A DNA stretch of 64,000 nucleotides from Turritopsis dohrnii (Eukaryota; Cnidaria; Hydrozoa; Anthoathecata; Oceaniidae). Location: the NCBI GenBank assembly GCA_027922465.2, contig BQMF02000469.1:248001-312000 (forward strand), written 5' to 3'. The notes beneath the pieces are model-generated. The model had not been told where the DNA came from. It made no database searches and saw only the letters and a list, made by a program, of their open reading frames with translations. Every line of letters begins with the position of its first letter. The first letter of the stretch is position 1. Shown one piece after another: positions 1 through 10,116 of the stretch. The translations under genes and the position numbers were made by a program.

Positions 1-3000
1 GCCGTATTGAAATCGATGTATGTTTTCAACCATGGTGATTGATTAAACATCAGAACACGATGGATTTTCGAAACCTTTAGTCCCAATTCGACATACAACT
101 GTAAATTACGATAATGAACAATATACTTTTCCTTGTTGTTTACATTCGGGATCAGTCTCGGTACCGTTTCTTTTATTGTTGGCTTAATCGGTCCAATAAA
201 CGGATCTTGTCCATTCACTGTTCTTAGTTTATTGATTGACTCTCGTTCTTGCTGTTCTAAAATCTCCAGCTGTTTCGTTGATAACATCTCCGGTTTGACA
301 GTCATTCGCTCAGGTGCCAACGGATAATCACTGTGAGCATCATGCAATTCCTTGGGATATTCCAAATCTACTTCCAAAATATATCCCTGAACACTGTCCT
401 CTTCCACATTCTGCCAATCTAAACTTTCAATTTCTCCCTCTGACATCCACGTAAATCCTCCAGTCGGTAAGTACTGGCACATGGCCCATCCATATAAGTT
501 GTTAGCATCCCAATAAATCAAATGTTCGTTTGGTTTACTATGATCATAATTCGGAAGATCAGGTAGATTCGCATGCGCATAACGATGACTGATGACAGCC
601 ACACCTCCACGAATACCACTTTCGATGAACAAATGCATATCGATATCGGTCAACAATTCCAATTGAATGTTGGTCATTTTCAAAGCAGCTTGCCAAGCCA
701 ATCCAGGTGATGTAAAACAATGTGCTGGATCCAAATTGTAATACGTCATACACATGTCTCTGAACGCTTCAAACACGTCAGCAAGAAGGAGAACGTCTGT
801 CAAGAGATATATGTTATGATAATCATGCATATCACGACATTCAAACTTTTCAAAAACATTTTGTGCATGTTCATAATCCTCGTCACTTATCCCTTCCTCT
901 GTCAAACTACTATAAAAATGCTCTTTGCTGGGTAATTCTGTTTCTTCCATTTTTTCCCACGAATCCATGTATTCGTATGGATAAACACCTTTACGTGTAA
1001 GAAGTGCTAATTGTTCGTTAACAGCTTCTTTCATTTCGTCATCGAGTTGCGGTACTTTGTAAGGATCATTACGATAATCATGTTGTTCTTCTTGTTCGTT
1101 TTGATCATCATCATCATCATCATCATCATCATCTTCATCATCATCATCTTCATCTTCATTCTCGTTATCCATATCATCTTCACTATCGTTTGTTTTATCC
1201 TGCTCATCAAATTCTTGTCTAGCTATTGATATTAGATTTTCCAAAATTTCTTGATCTAGTGAATCATCTAACTGAACGTTGCTTTCGACATCTAACGAAT
1301 CATTCGTGTTACTATCTTGCGATGATAGCGCATCTCGAACGTCATTCTCGAGAAATTTTCGTGTTTCAGGATAATCTTCCAAATTGTCAACTAATTTCGA
1401 TAACGATGTCTGCATGAATTGACAACTGTCGATAAACGTGACTCCACCAACACTAAACGACGTATATTTTTCATCAGTATTCGGGATACAAGATACATCA
1501 CCATGACGAGGTTTCACTGCACTAAGGATGAGATGAGCATCATAATTTTTCAGATTGTGAATCACGCAAGGTATTTTCACACGCTTAGGATCGATACGGT
1601 ATTGTAGATTACATCTCATGTGAGCAGTCCCTCTGAATTTTCCAGTGAGATGACAATGATCGCGAGCCTTCTTTTCATCAGGTTTAATTTCTTTTTCACA
1701 CAAATAACATGTGGTACATCTATTGTGTGCTCTCCACTGCTCAGGAGTCAATCGTTCCATCGGTATCTTTTTTTGAAGGATTTGTCGAATCTCTGTTGCT
1801 TGAAGTTGTACCGTATCCAGAAAGTGCTCAGCAGCATTTTTTCCACAATACAACTTTGGAGATTCATAAAATCGTTTATCAGTACACACAGTATGTAATG
1901 CATAACCACAAGCTTCATGTTTCTGGTATTTCTCTGTCCATGGCATATCATCGTTTTGTTGTTCTTGTTCGCACTTTACCAACAAACTTTCGAAATCAGC
2001 ATACATGACAAAGGGTAATCTCAACTGATACTCAATCTTTGTAAACTTGATGATATCTTTACCACTACCCTGCACTGGTACTGACACTTTTTGTGCGCCA
2101 TGTAACTGACATCGTTCGATATGTCGATCAAGTACGTCTTGTGTTGTACAAGCATGTGTGCAATATGAGCAAATAAACTTTTTGGGTTTGTGTTTAGTGA
2201 TTTGAGAACCAACTAGTGCGCTTAAATTTCGGATCAGTGCATAATGTCCCATTTCGCCTTCTGCATAATACAACAAATCCACATGACGATCAGAAATGAT
2301 ATTTTTGCTAATGCAAAGCGGAAACACGACTTTCTCCTCGAAACCATAAACATTCACACTCAAATTATTCTGTCGTTCCACTTTATCAATGTCCTTGATT
2401 GATACAGGATATTCAATACCATTCATATCCAATTCATTTTCATAAGGTGTGTATTTAGATACTCGGTTAGGATGATTTTCTCGATTTATCGGATGTAACT
2501 TTGCGAGAATACACCATAAGAAACATTTTTCATCCTTGTTTTCGATATTTAAAACAGCTTTCTTCACCTTAATATGTTTCGGAAGGGGTATCCATGAAGA
2601 TGCCCTCAACGGATCATAATGTACTATTCCTTTAGAAAGAACAAAAAGTTAGATGATATCATCTATCAAACAACGTATAAGTAAGAAAAGTAAAATTCAA
2701 ATTTACCTAAATCAACATGCATAAAATGATGTACAACCCAACCACTACCATTCCTTTGAAATTCATCAATTTGTTGCATCATCTGCGTATAGGCTGTATT
2801 GATATATGAATCCAGCTCATCATCGTTTAAGGCTGTAAACACTTCCGATCGAAACGTGACTGGAGGATCTGTAAGATCAGTTTTGTCTTTCGCTTGACAA
2901 AATACCAACTTCAACGTGTAATAGTATTTGATACCTTTAGTACGTTGAATTTCTCCATTAATGACTGAATTGAAGGTTTTCATGACATTTAAAAGACGAT

Positions 3001-4230
3001 TGAGTAAATCTAGCTGGTTATTCGTATCCAACTCTTTTCGATACGTCATGGCTGTACGCTTTAAAGTCGATTGTACAAGTTGAGGTGCTTTCCACAATTC
3101 TGGATGCTCAGTGGATCCACCTTGTTGATTAATTGTTTCAACACGCACACGCTTGGGATTATATTCATCCAATGACATTTGTTTCATTTTCCTTTTACCA
3201 GTAGTTGATAGTATGTCCATACATCTTCGTTCGTGTAGTTGTTTAGTATTTTCACGCTCGAACAGTTTTTTACATTGATGACATTGAAAACGTTTCAATC
3301 GAGATTCACAAATCTCTACATGTCGTTCAAAATTTTCCATTAACAGGAACGTGCGATTACATTTTTCACATTTGTGATGATCATTAATCGGGTTTATATC
3401 ACAATTCAACGGCTCAGACTCCAACACCATCTCTCCATCAGTCTCTTGAAACAACCTCTCCAGCTCTAACTCCGACATCATCTCTTTGTCTGTTTCTTGA
3501 AACAGCTCCTCTAATTCTTCTTCTTCATTTTTCTCTTCAACATTATAACAATCAGGTGAAGATGTTTCAAAATCAACTGGACAAATACAATCCATTAGAA
3601 ATTCATCAATATCAAAAGAATTATCGATATCAGCATTATTTGTCGGCATGTATTTGAAGAGATCTGTCAAAATGTCGTCCAAGTCAATGTCCTAAATAAT
3701 TATAAAAGTGAAAAAGCTTATTTAAAAAGTTGTAAAGGTTTTTAAAAAGTGGAAAAGCTTTTCAAAAAAGTTGTAAAGGTTTTTGAAAAAGTGGAAAAGC
3801 TCTTCGAAAAAGTTGAAAAGGTTTTTAAAAAGTGGAAAAGCTTTTCAAAAAAGTTGTAAAGGTTTTTGAAAAAGTGGAAAAGCTCTTCGAAAAAGTTGAA
3901 AAGGTTTTTAAAAAGTGGAAAAGCTCTTCGAAAAAGTTGAAAAAGTTTTTAAAAAGTGAAAAAGCTTTTCGAAAAAGTTGTAAAGGTTTTTGAAAAAGTG
4001 GAAAAGCTCTTCGAAAAAGTTGAAAAGGTTTTTAAAAAGTGGAAAAGCTTTTCGAAAAAGTTAAAAAGGTTTTTAAAAAGTGGAAAAGCTTTTCGAAAAA
4101 GTTAAAAAGGTATTGTAAAATTAAAGAAAATTACCTTGGTTATTGTGTTATGTTCAATTAAAACATGTTCATTACACATTTCTTCACTGATAAATTCTAA
4201 TCCACAAACACAGCATTGAACAGTAGCCAT
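1..4230 (-). CDS. Polinton/Maverick protein-primed family B DNA polymerase, 3 exons, C-terminus off the left edge
   Basis: Replicates the Polinton by protein-primed synthesis. Exons read on the minus strand: 4230-4135, 3691-2707 and 2629-1, joined by GT-AG introns 4134-3692 and 2706-2630; the frame stays open across both and to the window edge (about 1,236 codons seen). The start is ATG at 4230. The N-terminal part has C2H2 zinc fingers: one in exon 1 (CxxC then H22/H27), two near 3,240-3,380, one near 2,130-2,190. Exon 3 carries a Cys/His cluster with DHCHLTGKFRGTAH (~1,590-1,690), exonuclease motif I MYADFES (~1,990), NYDAHLI (~1,540), the YLLTDVLLLADVFEAF region (~770-830), DPAHCFTSPGLAWQA (~690-740) and DANNLYGWAM (~480-520), all typical of Polinton polymerases. 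The YxDTD palm motif would lie left of the window. An acidic Asp/Glu run encoded by an ATC microsatellite (~1,090-1,160) interrupts the exonuclease region. Family is clear; whether the element is active is unknown. Confidence 0.93.
3701..4115. repeat. A-rich tandem repeat filling intron 1 of the polymerase gene
   Basis: Degenerate tandem repeat on the + strand alternating 'aaaagttgaaaaggttttt' and 'aaaaagtggaaaagctttt' halves, about 40 bp per pair. It fills almost the whole of intron 1 (3692-4134) and ends just before the splice sites. The same purine-rich motif recurs at 4,915-6,300. Confidence 0.85.
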
Positions 4231-4492
4231 CTTTATTTAAATCTAAAACGAGATGTTCCTCACTTGAAATTTTTCAAGAAATGAAAGGTAGCGTAAACGT
4301 TTTCACTTGCTTTATACACATTTATACTGATTTCATGTAAAAAGTACTGAATTTATAATGATAACATGTTAAGTATCACATTTAAATCTATTTTATCAGC
4401 GTAAATCAGTCATGCGTGTCAGTTGAATGTTAATCATCATGGAAGTAACATTAAAACATCCATTTAGTATGTTAGTTGCTGGTGGTCGTTTC

Positions 4493-4615
4493 TTATCCAG
4501 CATCTTCTTTGTAGTACTTTGTAGGTTTTGGTCCGGGTCCCGGTCCTAGATCCCAATCATTAAAATCATTGAGGCAAAATGGGCGTGGTATCACATAACA
4601 TGGATTTAGTAAATA
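4493..4615 (-). CDS. possible terminal exon of an unidentified Polinton gene
   Basis: After an acceptor-like 'gtatttcag', 40 codons stay open to a TAA at 4,493. The encoded tail has the composition of a real protein end, including NDFNDWDLGPGPGPKPTKYY. No upstream exon was found in the adjoining 300 bases. It lies between the polymerase gene and the repeat block, on the same strand as the other Polinton genes. Function unknown; it may be a relic. Confidence 0.3.
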   Translation of the reverse strand, partial: YLLNPCYVIPRPFCLNDFNDWDLGPGPGPKPTKYYKEDAG

Positions 4616-4914
4616 CTGAAATACACTTTAAAAATCTTATATTAAATAATTCAGCATCAAAACTATTGTGTTATTGCACATTTTATGTGACATGACCCCC
4701 GTCTTTTTGCCAAAATCGCAGCTATTTCCATTCAAATTTATGTCCAAAATTACCCTAAATTAGGCATACAAAAATTTAAATATCTCCAGTTCTAGGAAGG
4801 CTAGAAACTTGGTTGACCCCCCGTTGGGAAGCTGAAAGTCTGTAGAATACGATGATATTGATTTTAGAAAGTAATCCACACAAATAAAAAATGACCTGAA
4901 AGGCCTTGTAAAGT

Positions 4915-5309
4915 TTTAAAAAAAAACTAGAAAAGGTTTTTAAAAAAGTGGAAAAAGTTCAAGAAAAATTGAAAAGGTTTTTGAAAAAATGAAAAAATTT
5001 TAAGAAAAATTAAAAAGGTTTTTGAAAAAGTCGCAAAAGTTTAAGAAAAGTAGAAAAGGTTTTTGAAAAAGTGAAAAAGTTTAAGAAAAATTCGTAAAAG
5101 TTTCAGAAAAATTGAAAACGTTTTTAAAAAAGTCGTAAAAGTTGCAGAAAAATTGAACAGGTTTATGAAAAAGTCGTAAAAGTTTCAGAAAAATTGAAAA
5201 CGTTTTTAAAAAAGTGGAAAAAAGCTTAAGAAAAAGTTGAAAAGGTTTTTGAAAAAGTCGTAAATTTTAAGAAAAATTGAAAAGGTTTTTGAAAAAGTCG
5301 TAAAAGATT

Positions 5310-5340
<31 letters not shown>

Positions 5341-6315
5341 CAATAGCGACAGTTTATTTTTAAAAGTTATTAATTATATATTTCAGAAAGGTACTAAAAA
5401 ATTACAAATTCGGATATGTATATTATATATAAATTTAAAAAAAAATAGATAAAATAGATTCAAAACTAATTTCTATGAGAAAGGCCTCTACTATTGTGTA
5501 TCGAAATAAAATAGCACGGAGATAAATGTTGCGCAGGTTGAGTTCAAAAAAAACAAAAACAAACAAACATACAAGTCAAAGCGAAACACAAATTGAGTCA
5601 GGTTAAATGACAAAATAAGTGGAGGTAAAACGCTGATTGAGTCAAGGATTCTAAACAAAATCATCTAGCACACCTATAAGATTCAGAAAAATTGAACAGG
5701 TTTTTAAAAAAGTCGTAAAAGTTTCAGAAAAATTGAAAACATTTTTAAAAAAGTGGAAAAAGTTCAAGAAAAATTGAAAAGGCTTTTGAAAAAGTCGTAA
5801 AAGTTTCACAAAAATTGAAAAGGTTTTTGAAAAAGTCGTAAAAGTTTCAGAAAAATTGAAAACATTTTTAAAAAAGTGGAAAAAGTTCAAGAAAAATTGA
5901 AAAGGTTTTTGAAAAAGTCGTAAAAGTTTCAGAAAAATTGAAAAGGTTTTTGAAAAAGTCGTAAAAGTTTCAGAAAAATTGAACAGGTTTTTGAAAAAGT
6001 CGAAAAAGTTTCAGAAAAATTGAAAAGGTTTTTAAAAAAGTGGAAAAAGTTCAAGAAAAATTGAAAAGGTTTTTGAAAAAATGAAAAAATTTTAAGAAAA
6101 TTTAAAAAGGTTTTTGAAAAAGTCGCAAAAGTTTAAGAAAAATTCAAAAAGTGGAAAAAGTTTAAGAAAAATTGAAAAGTTTTTGAAAAAATCGTAAAAA
6201 TTTGAAAAAAAGTTGAAAAGGTTTATGAAAAAGTCGTAAAAGTTTCAGAAAAATTGAAAAAGTTTTTATAATAATGGAAGAAGTTTAAGAAAAATTGAAA
6301 AGGTTATTGAAAAAA
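4915..6315. repeat. 1.4-kb A-rich degenerate tandem repeat ('aaaaggtttttgaaaaagtcg' type)
   Basis: Dozens of imperfect copies of 'aaaattgaaaaggtttttg' alternating with 'aaaaagtcgtaaaagtttc', strongly purine-rich on the + strand. Interrupted at 5,316-5,677 by a retroinserted sequence. It stops abruptly against the decayed polymerase fragment at 6,322. Long minus-strand reading frames inside it (Phe-rich, 5,651-5,890) are products of the repeat, not genes. Confidence 0.85.
5304..5689 (-). mobile_element. retroposed polyadenylated transcript with 12-bp target duplications
   Basis: A 362-bp non-repetitive block (5,316-5,677) interrupts the A-rich repeat. On the minus strand it ends in an A25 tail (T run at 5,316-5,340). 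An AATAAA signal (5,353-5,358 on the + strand) sits 12 bases before the tail. Both sides carry the same 12-mer AAGATTCAGAAA (5,304-5,315 and 5,678-5,689). These are the marks of LINE-driven retroposition of a polyadenylated RNA. No tRNA-like promoter boxes or coding frame are seen, so this is probably the 3' end of an mRNA or non-coding RNA. Confidence 0.8.
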
Positions 6316-6321
6316 TCGTAT

Positions 6322-6743
6322 AACACGGATTCGCTCGCTTATCGAATTCAAACCAATGATTTGTATGCTGATATGTTGAAAGACCAAGATCTGTTCGATT
6401 TTAGTGGCTATGCAAAGGATCACAAATGCTTCTCTAAGAAAAACAAGAAGGTGTTTGGGATGATGAAAGACGAATTGAATGGTTGTTTAATGTGTGAATT
6501 TATTGGTTTACGTGCAAAGGTGTATTCACTAGAATTTGATAACAAACTATAACGAAAGCAAAAGGTGTGAAGAAATATGTCATCAAGAAGTATATATCAC
6601 ATCAAGATTATCACGATTGTTTGTTTGGGAATGTGAAATACATGCATAAGATGAATGGTATTCGATTACAAAAACATTTAATTTTCACTATTTGTCAAAA
6701 CAAAACAACTTTGTCGGCATATGATGATAAACGATATTTTTAA
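6322..6743 (+). pseudogene. inverted relic of a Polinton DNA polymerase C-terminus
   Basis: Reads in the opposite direction to the polymerase gene at 1-4,230. It begins inside the palm motif (NTDSLAYRI at the place of YxDTDS), passes through DLYADMLKDQ, FGMMKDELNG and EFIGLRAKVYSLEF, meets a TAA near 6,550, and resumes in another frame with AKGVKKYVIKKY and the usual family ending LSAYDDKRYF then TAA. A frameshift and a stop make it non-functional. Everything upstream of the palm motif is missing and is replaced by the A-rich repeat. Confidence 0.85.
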
Positions 6744-7075
6744 GGATGAATTTTATTTTAAAAGTATTTCCAGGACACTTTTTGTAACTTTATTTCTGAG
6801 TGAGAAAAAAAAATAAAAAAAATAAAAAAAAAAATTACCTTGATCGTCTTATTCAAATGAATGTAACAGAAAAGAGAGTGAAAATGAAATGCGAGAATTT
6901 TTATAGCATAATTGAATGTCGGAACTCTACAAAGAGTATCATGAGAAAACTATAAAAGCACTGTTAACAAGTTGGGGAATTGAATAGAGTAAAAATAATT
7001 ATGATTAGTTAACAATTGTTATTCAAAAAAATATACATAAAATACACACAAACGTATGAAATAAATACAAAACTA

Positions 7076-7595
7076 TCAAACATAAACCTCTAGACAATAA
7101 TTGCTTTCCTTTCTACACATAGGACAAGACTTGAACTTATGCGCACACGTAACACAACACGACAAATGACCACAGGGTACAAACACAACACTCCTATACT
7201 CTACAAAACATACAACACAACGTTTTTCTTCCAAAATTTCTTTTAGCTCGTCATCATCTCGAATGTTTAGTGGTGACTTTAAACTAAACAAAGTAATGGT
7301 AAATATGTTATAAAATGTACATCAATCACAAAATAAAGTTTGAAATTATATTTACTTACGGATTGCAAATTCCGCATTTACACCTTAATTCCAGCAACTG
7401 GTCCTATGCCCATTCTAGTATATCGGGCAACGATTCCAGCGCTATCTCTGTCTCCCAATCATGCTCCCTAACATAAGACATGATGTCTTGAATAGGCAGC
7501 GGAGTGTTGGGATGAGCAAAATCAAAATTAGTAATGAAATGAGCCAGCCAAGTTATGTTAAAGATGTTTTCATAAATTTTAAAAATAGATTCCAT
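7076..7595 (-). pseudogene. IAP-type RING finger protein gene with an in-frame amber codon
   Basis: Two exons on the minus strand: 7595-7360 and 7283-7076, with donor CC|GTAAGT and acceptor TTTAG|T. The C-terminal end is a C3HC4 RING of the inhibitor-of-apoptosis kind (CVVC, then VPCGHLSCCVTCAH and CPMC), which normally gives E3 ubiquitin ligase activity. Exon 1 starts MESIFKIYENIF and reads openly to LPDILEWA, where a TAG (about 7,410) interrupts it. The same frame then continues with DQLLELRCKCGICNP into the splice site and the RING exon. No BIR domain is visible. Either the gene has been inactivated, or exon 1 ends at the TAG and the RING exon is used by another isoform. It lies among Polinton genes, so it may be element cargo. 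Confidence 0.6.
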
Positions 7596-7834
7596 AGTAA
7601 ATTAAAGTAGTGTTGATAGCAGATATTTAAATAATGTACAGCAGCAGAATATCGAAATGATAAGTGATGAAGATTTTAAGGCTGTTTTATATATTTCTAC
7701 CCTAAAAACTATTATCACCTTGATATTCATCTGAGAGGAAATTTGAAAAGGTTATGCATGGAAATGATGTGTTAAATAAATCAGGTAATTGTAGTAAAAT
7801 TTGAATGATGCTTTAGGGGAAAAACAGTAGCTAT

Positions 7835-8330
7835 AATGTAAAGGTTCCGAAATATGAACAGGTAATAAAAGTACTCATATAGGTGAGAATGCGGGTAAGA
7901 TAAATAAACGCTTAGGTGTAATTGATTATAATTGTTTCAGGATTACAAATTACATAGAATAATTATCTAAACATTAAACAATACAATGTAAAAGTACCGA
8001 AATATGTCCAGTTAATGTAAGTACACATATTAGTGAGATTGTGAGTAAGATAAAAACGTTCCAGGTGTAAATGATTATAAAAGTTTTAAGAAAATAAATG
8101 ACAAAGGTAATTACTCAAATGATAAACAATACAATGTAAAAGTGCCGAAATATGTCCAGTTAATGATGATGTACGTGCGTATGATGGAATCCATGAGGAA
8201 TGATTATAAAAGTTTTAAGAAAATAAATGACAAAGGTAATTACTCAAATGATAAACAATACAATGTAAAAGTGCCGAAATATGTCCAGTTAATGATGATG
8301 TACGTACGTATGAAGGAATCCATGAAGAAG
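7835..8330. repeat. 129-bp minisatellite (two close copies plus two diverged copies)
   Basis: 8,073-8,201 and 8,202-8,330 are nearly identical 129-bp copies starting GATTATAAAAGTTTTAAG. Two diverged partial copies precede them from about 7,835 and 7,984, recognised by 'ccgaaatatgtccagttaatg'. The period equals 43 codons, so the + strand stays open across the copies, but with no sign of a real protein. Confidence 0.8.
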
Positions 8331-8339
8331 TGAACATAT

Positions 8340-8625
8340 AACAATAACCCAGTCCCTTTTGATAATCCATGTAAAATCGACCGTATGCATTGTGAAGAAC
8401 AAAGTGTTTATAAGTCGTTTTCGACAATCTTGCAAGAAAATCATGTCTAATACCCATATCGGGATGCTTTGTTAAAATCTCATCAAATGGAATAATTTCA
8501 TTTAAATAGGCATAACCTAAAAATTGATAAACGAGCGTGGTATTAAGTTGTCGTGTGCTAAGTTCTGGATGACGTTCTTTTTCCATTTGTATAATTTCTG
8601 TAAAACAAACCGATTGTTGAAACAT
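8340..8625 (-). CDS. small Polinton-region protein of unknown function
   Basis: Minus-strand reading frame starting ATG at 8,625 (MFQQSVCFTEIIQMEKERHP), open through VYQFLGYAYLNEIIPFDEIL and YKHFVLHNAYGRFYMDYQKG. Beyond about 8,340 it runs into the 129-bp minisatellite and ends at 8,215, so its original C-terminus has probably been replaced. No domain recognised. It lies 75 bp downstream of, and on the same strand as, the 147-codon gene at 8,700-9,143. Confidence 0.45.
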
Positions 8626-8699
8626 TCTTTAAGAGTTGGAATATATTAAAACAATGAGTATATGAAATTTATTTATTTATTTCTAGAATGATAAAAATA

Positions 8700-9143
8700 T
8701 TACAATTCATTTTCAAACCATTCGTTGAAAGAATAATAAACATTTGAGAGAGATTGACATAAAAGTTCTTCTACACTTTGAAGCCATTCGGAATCATCAT
8801 ACAGTTGTTCTTTGCTTATAAAGTCTTTGCATTTCAAGCGTTTTGCACAAAGTTCATTACTTTTCATAAAATCTACCATATGGAATAGATTATAGAAATT
8901 GTCGAAAACCAACTCCTCGATAGATTTCATCACGCAGTCATGTTGTAGTTGAGACGGATGATCGATTTCACATCCATAACACTTTACTGTTTGCATAAAC
9001 AACGTTTTCATTTCTCGCGCCACAATTTCGCATAATGTTCGACGATAAAGCGACTGTGTGGAATTTAGATCCCACTCATCAATAACACACCATTCTTCCA
9101 AACCTTCAAAATTCATTTTTGAAAAAGAAACTTTTTCTAGCAA
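8700..9143 (-). CDS. small Polinton-associated protein with a CYGC...HPSQ...HDC cluster
   Basis: 147 codons from ATG at 9,143 (a second in-frame ATG, MNFEGLEEW, follows nine codons later). The middle has a Cys/His cluster, VKCYGCEIDHPSQLQHDC, which I recognise as a recurring signature of small uncharacterised proteins encoded near DNA polymerase genes in animal Polinton-like elements. The rest is mostly helical and acidic with no catalytic motif. Role unknown. The same strand and tight spacing with the 8,625 gene suggest one gene block of the element. Confidence 0.6.
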   Translation of the reverse strand: MLEKVSFSKMNFEGLEEWCVIDEWDLNSTQSLYRRTLCEIVAREMKTLFMQTVKCYGCEIDHPSQLQHDCVMKSIEELVFDNFYNLFHMVDFMKSNELCAKRLKCKDFISKEQLYDDSEWLQSVEELLCQSLSNVYYSFNEWFENEL

Positions 9144-9990
9144 TTTGCTGGTGTTCCTCTCGAAAGTAAAATTCGACTGTTACACTTGAATGATTATACT
9201 AATGACATTATTAATGAATGCACAACGCTGATTGGTTCTTGAGGTTGTGACGTCAGAGGTGGCGCAGAACACCCACTTTATATCTACTAACGAAGTCGTA
9301 ATTTCATGCAACGGTGGGGCTTTATATACCATTTCATGGAAAATCATAAAGAAAAATAATTAAGTTTTTCAATGTTAAATATTCAACTCGACTCAAAATG
9401 TTATATAAAAGCAGACCATTGACGTGATGATATTTTGTTATGTCATAAAAGCAGACATTTCTAGGTAAATGATTTACAACCATTTGACGTGATATGTTCT
9501 TTTGAGTGAAAGAACATCATCGAAATGTTTTGACTTGAAGCATTTTGAAAGAACGTGAAAAAACAGCATTCGAAGCAATATCAATCCTAATACTAATGTT
9601 ATTGCCGGTTAACACAATAGAAATATGAAAAATATGTGAAAACGCGTCATGAGATTTAATAGATATTGAGATAAGATATTGCTAATCGAGTTAAGCAAAC
9701 TCTCGTTAACTGTCAAATAGCAATTTCAAGCAACAATTTTAAAATTGAGATGATCCTCCATTTTTGTAATATTATATTTGAAACATTCAAATTTTGAAAG
9801 TAAAGTAGATGACTACAGGTTTAACCTTAAATACTGTTTACGAATTTAAAGTATTGCACGATAGAACAATAATTGTGCATAGTTAGCACTCAAAGTGCTT
9901 ATAGGTCTTAATTTGGTTTTATTCTATATCGTCCTAAACTATTTGAAACGAATGATTATATGAAAAGTTAGAGAATCCATTCACTCACCA
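9144..9990. other. non-coding stretch; probable right margin of the Polinton
   Basis: AT-rich, no open frame supported. A GC-richer patch with 'tgacgtcagaggtggcgcag' (9,250-9,270) follows the last Polinton gene. The element's terminal inverted repeat could not be defined because its partner lies outside the window. From about 9,990 the host gene begins. Confidence 0.4.
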
Positions 9991-10044
9991 AATCACACTG
10001 TTTTGGAATATCCTACTACTCTGAAAGGCTGTTCGAGTTTTAAA

Positions 10045-10116
10045 TCAATTCAACAGGTCATCAATGTTTTCAATTTCCGACATCATTGCCTTTTGGTTAG
10101 TGTAAGGAATCAGTTT
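10045..10116 (-). CDS. RNF213-like gene, possible terminal exon with early stop
   Basis: 72 bp from acceptor TATTTATGCAG|AAA to TGA. Encodes KLIPYTNQKAMMSEIENIDD and LLN. In phase with the previous exon. The codons after the TGA remain open and reach a good donor (TTG|GTGAGT near 9,990). So the TGA may truncate a longer ancestral C-terminus. Confidence 0.5.
   Translation of the reverse strand, partial: KLIPYTNQKAMMSEIENIDDLLN

Noticed and set aside
5651..5890. Phe/Thr-rich minus-strand open frame
   Set aside because: It is a translation of the A-rich tandem repeat and the same peptide pattern repeats with the DNA unit.
8142..8333. + strand open frame with a repeated 43-residue segment
   Set aside because: Product of the 129-bp minisatellite; no start context, no homology, and diverged copies upstream are not open.
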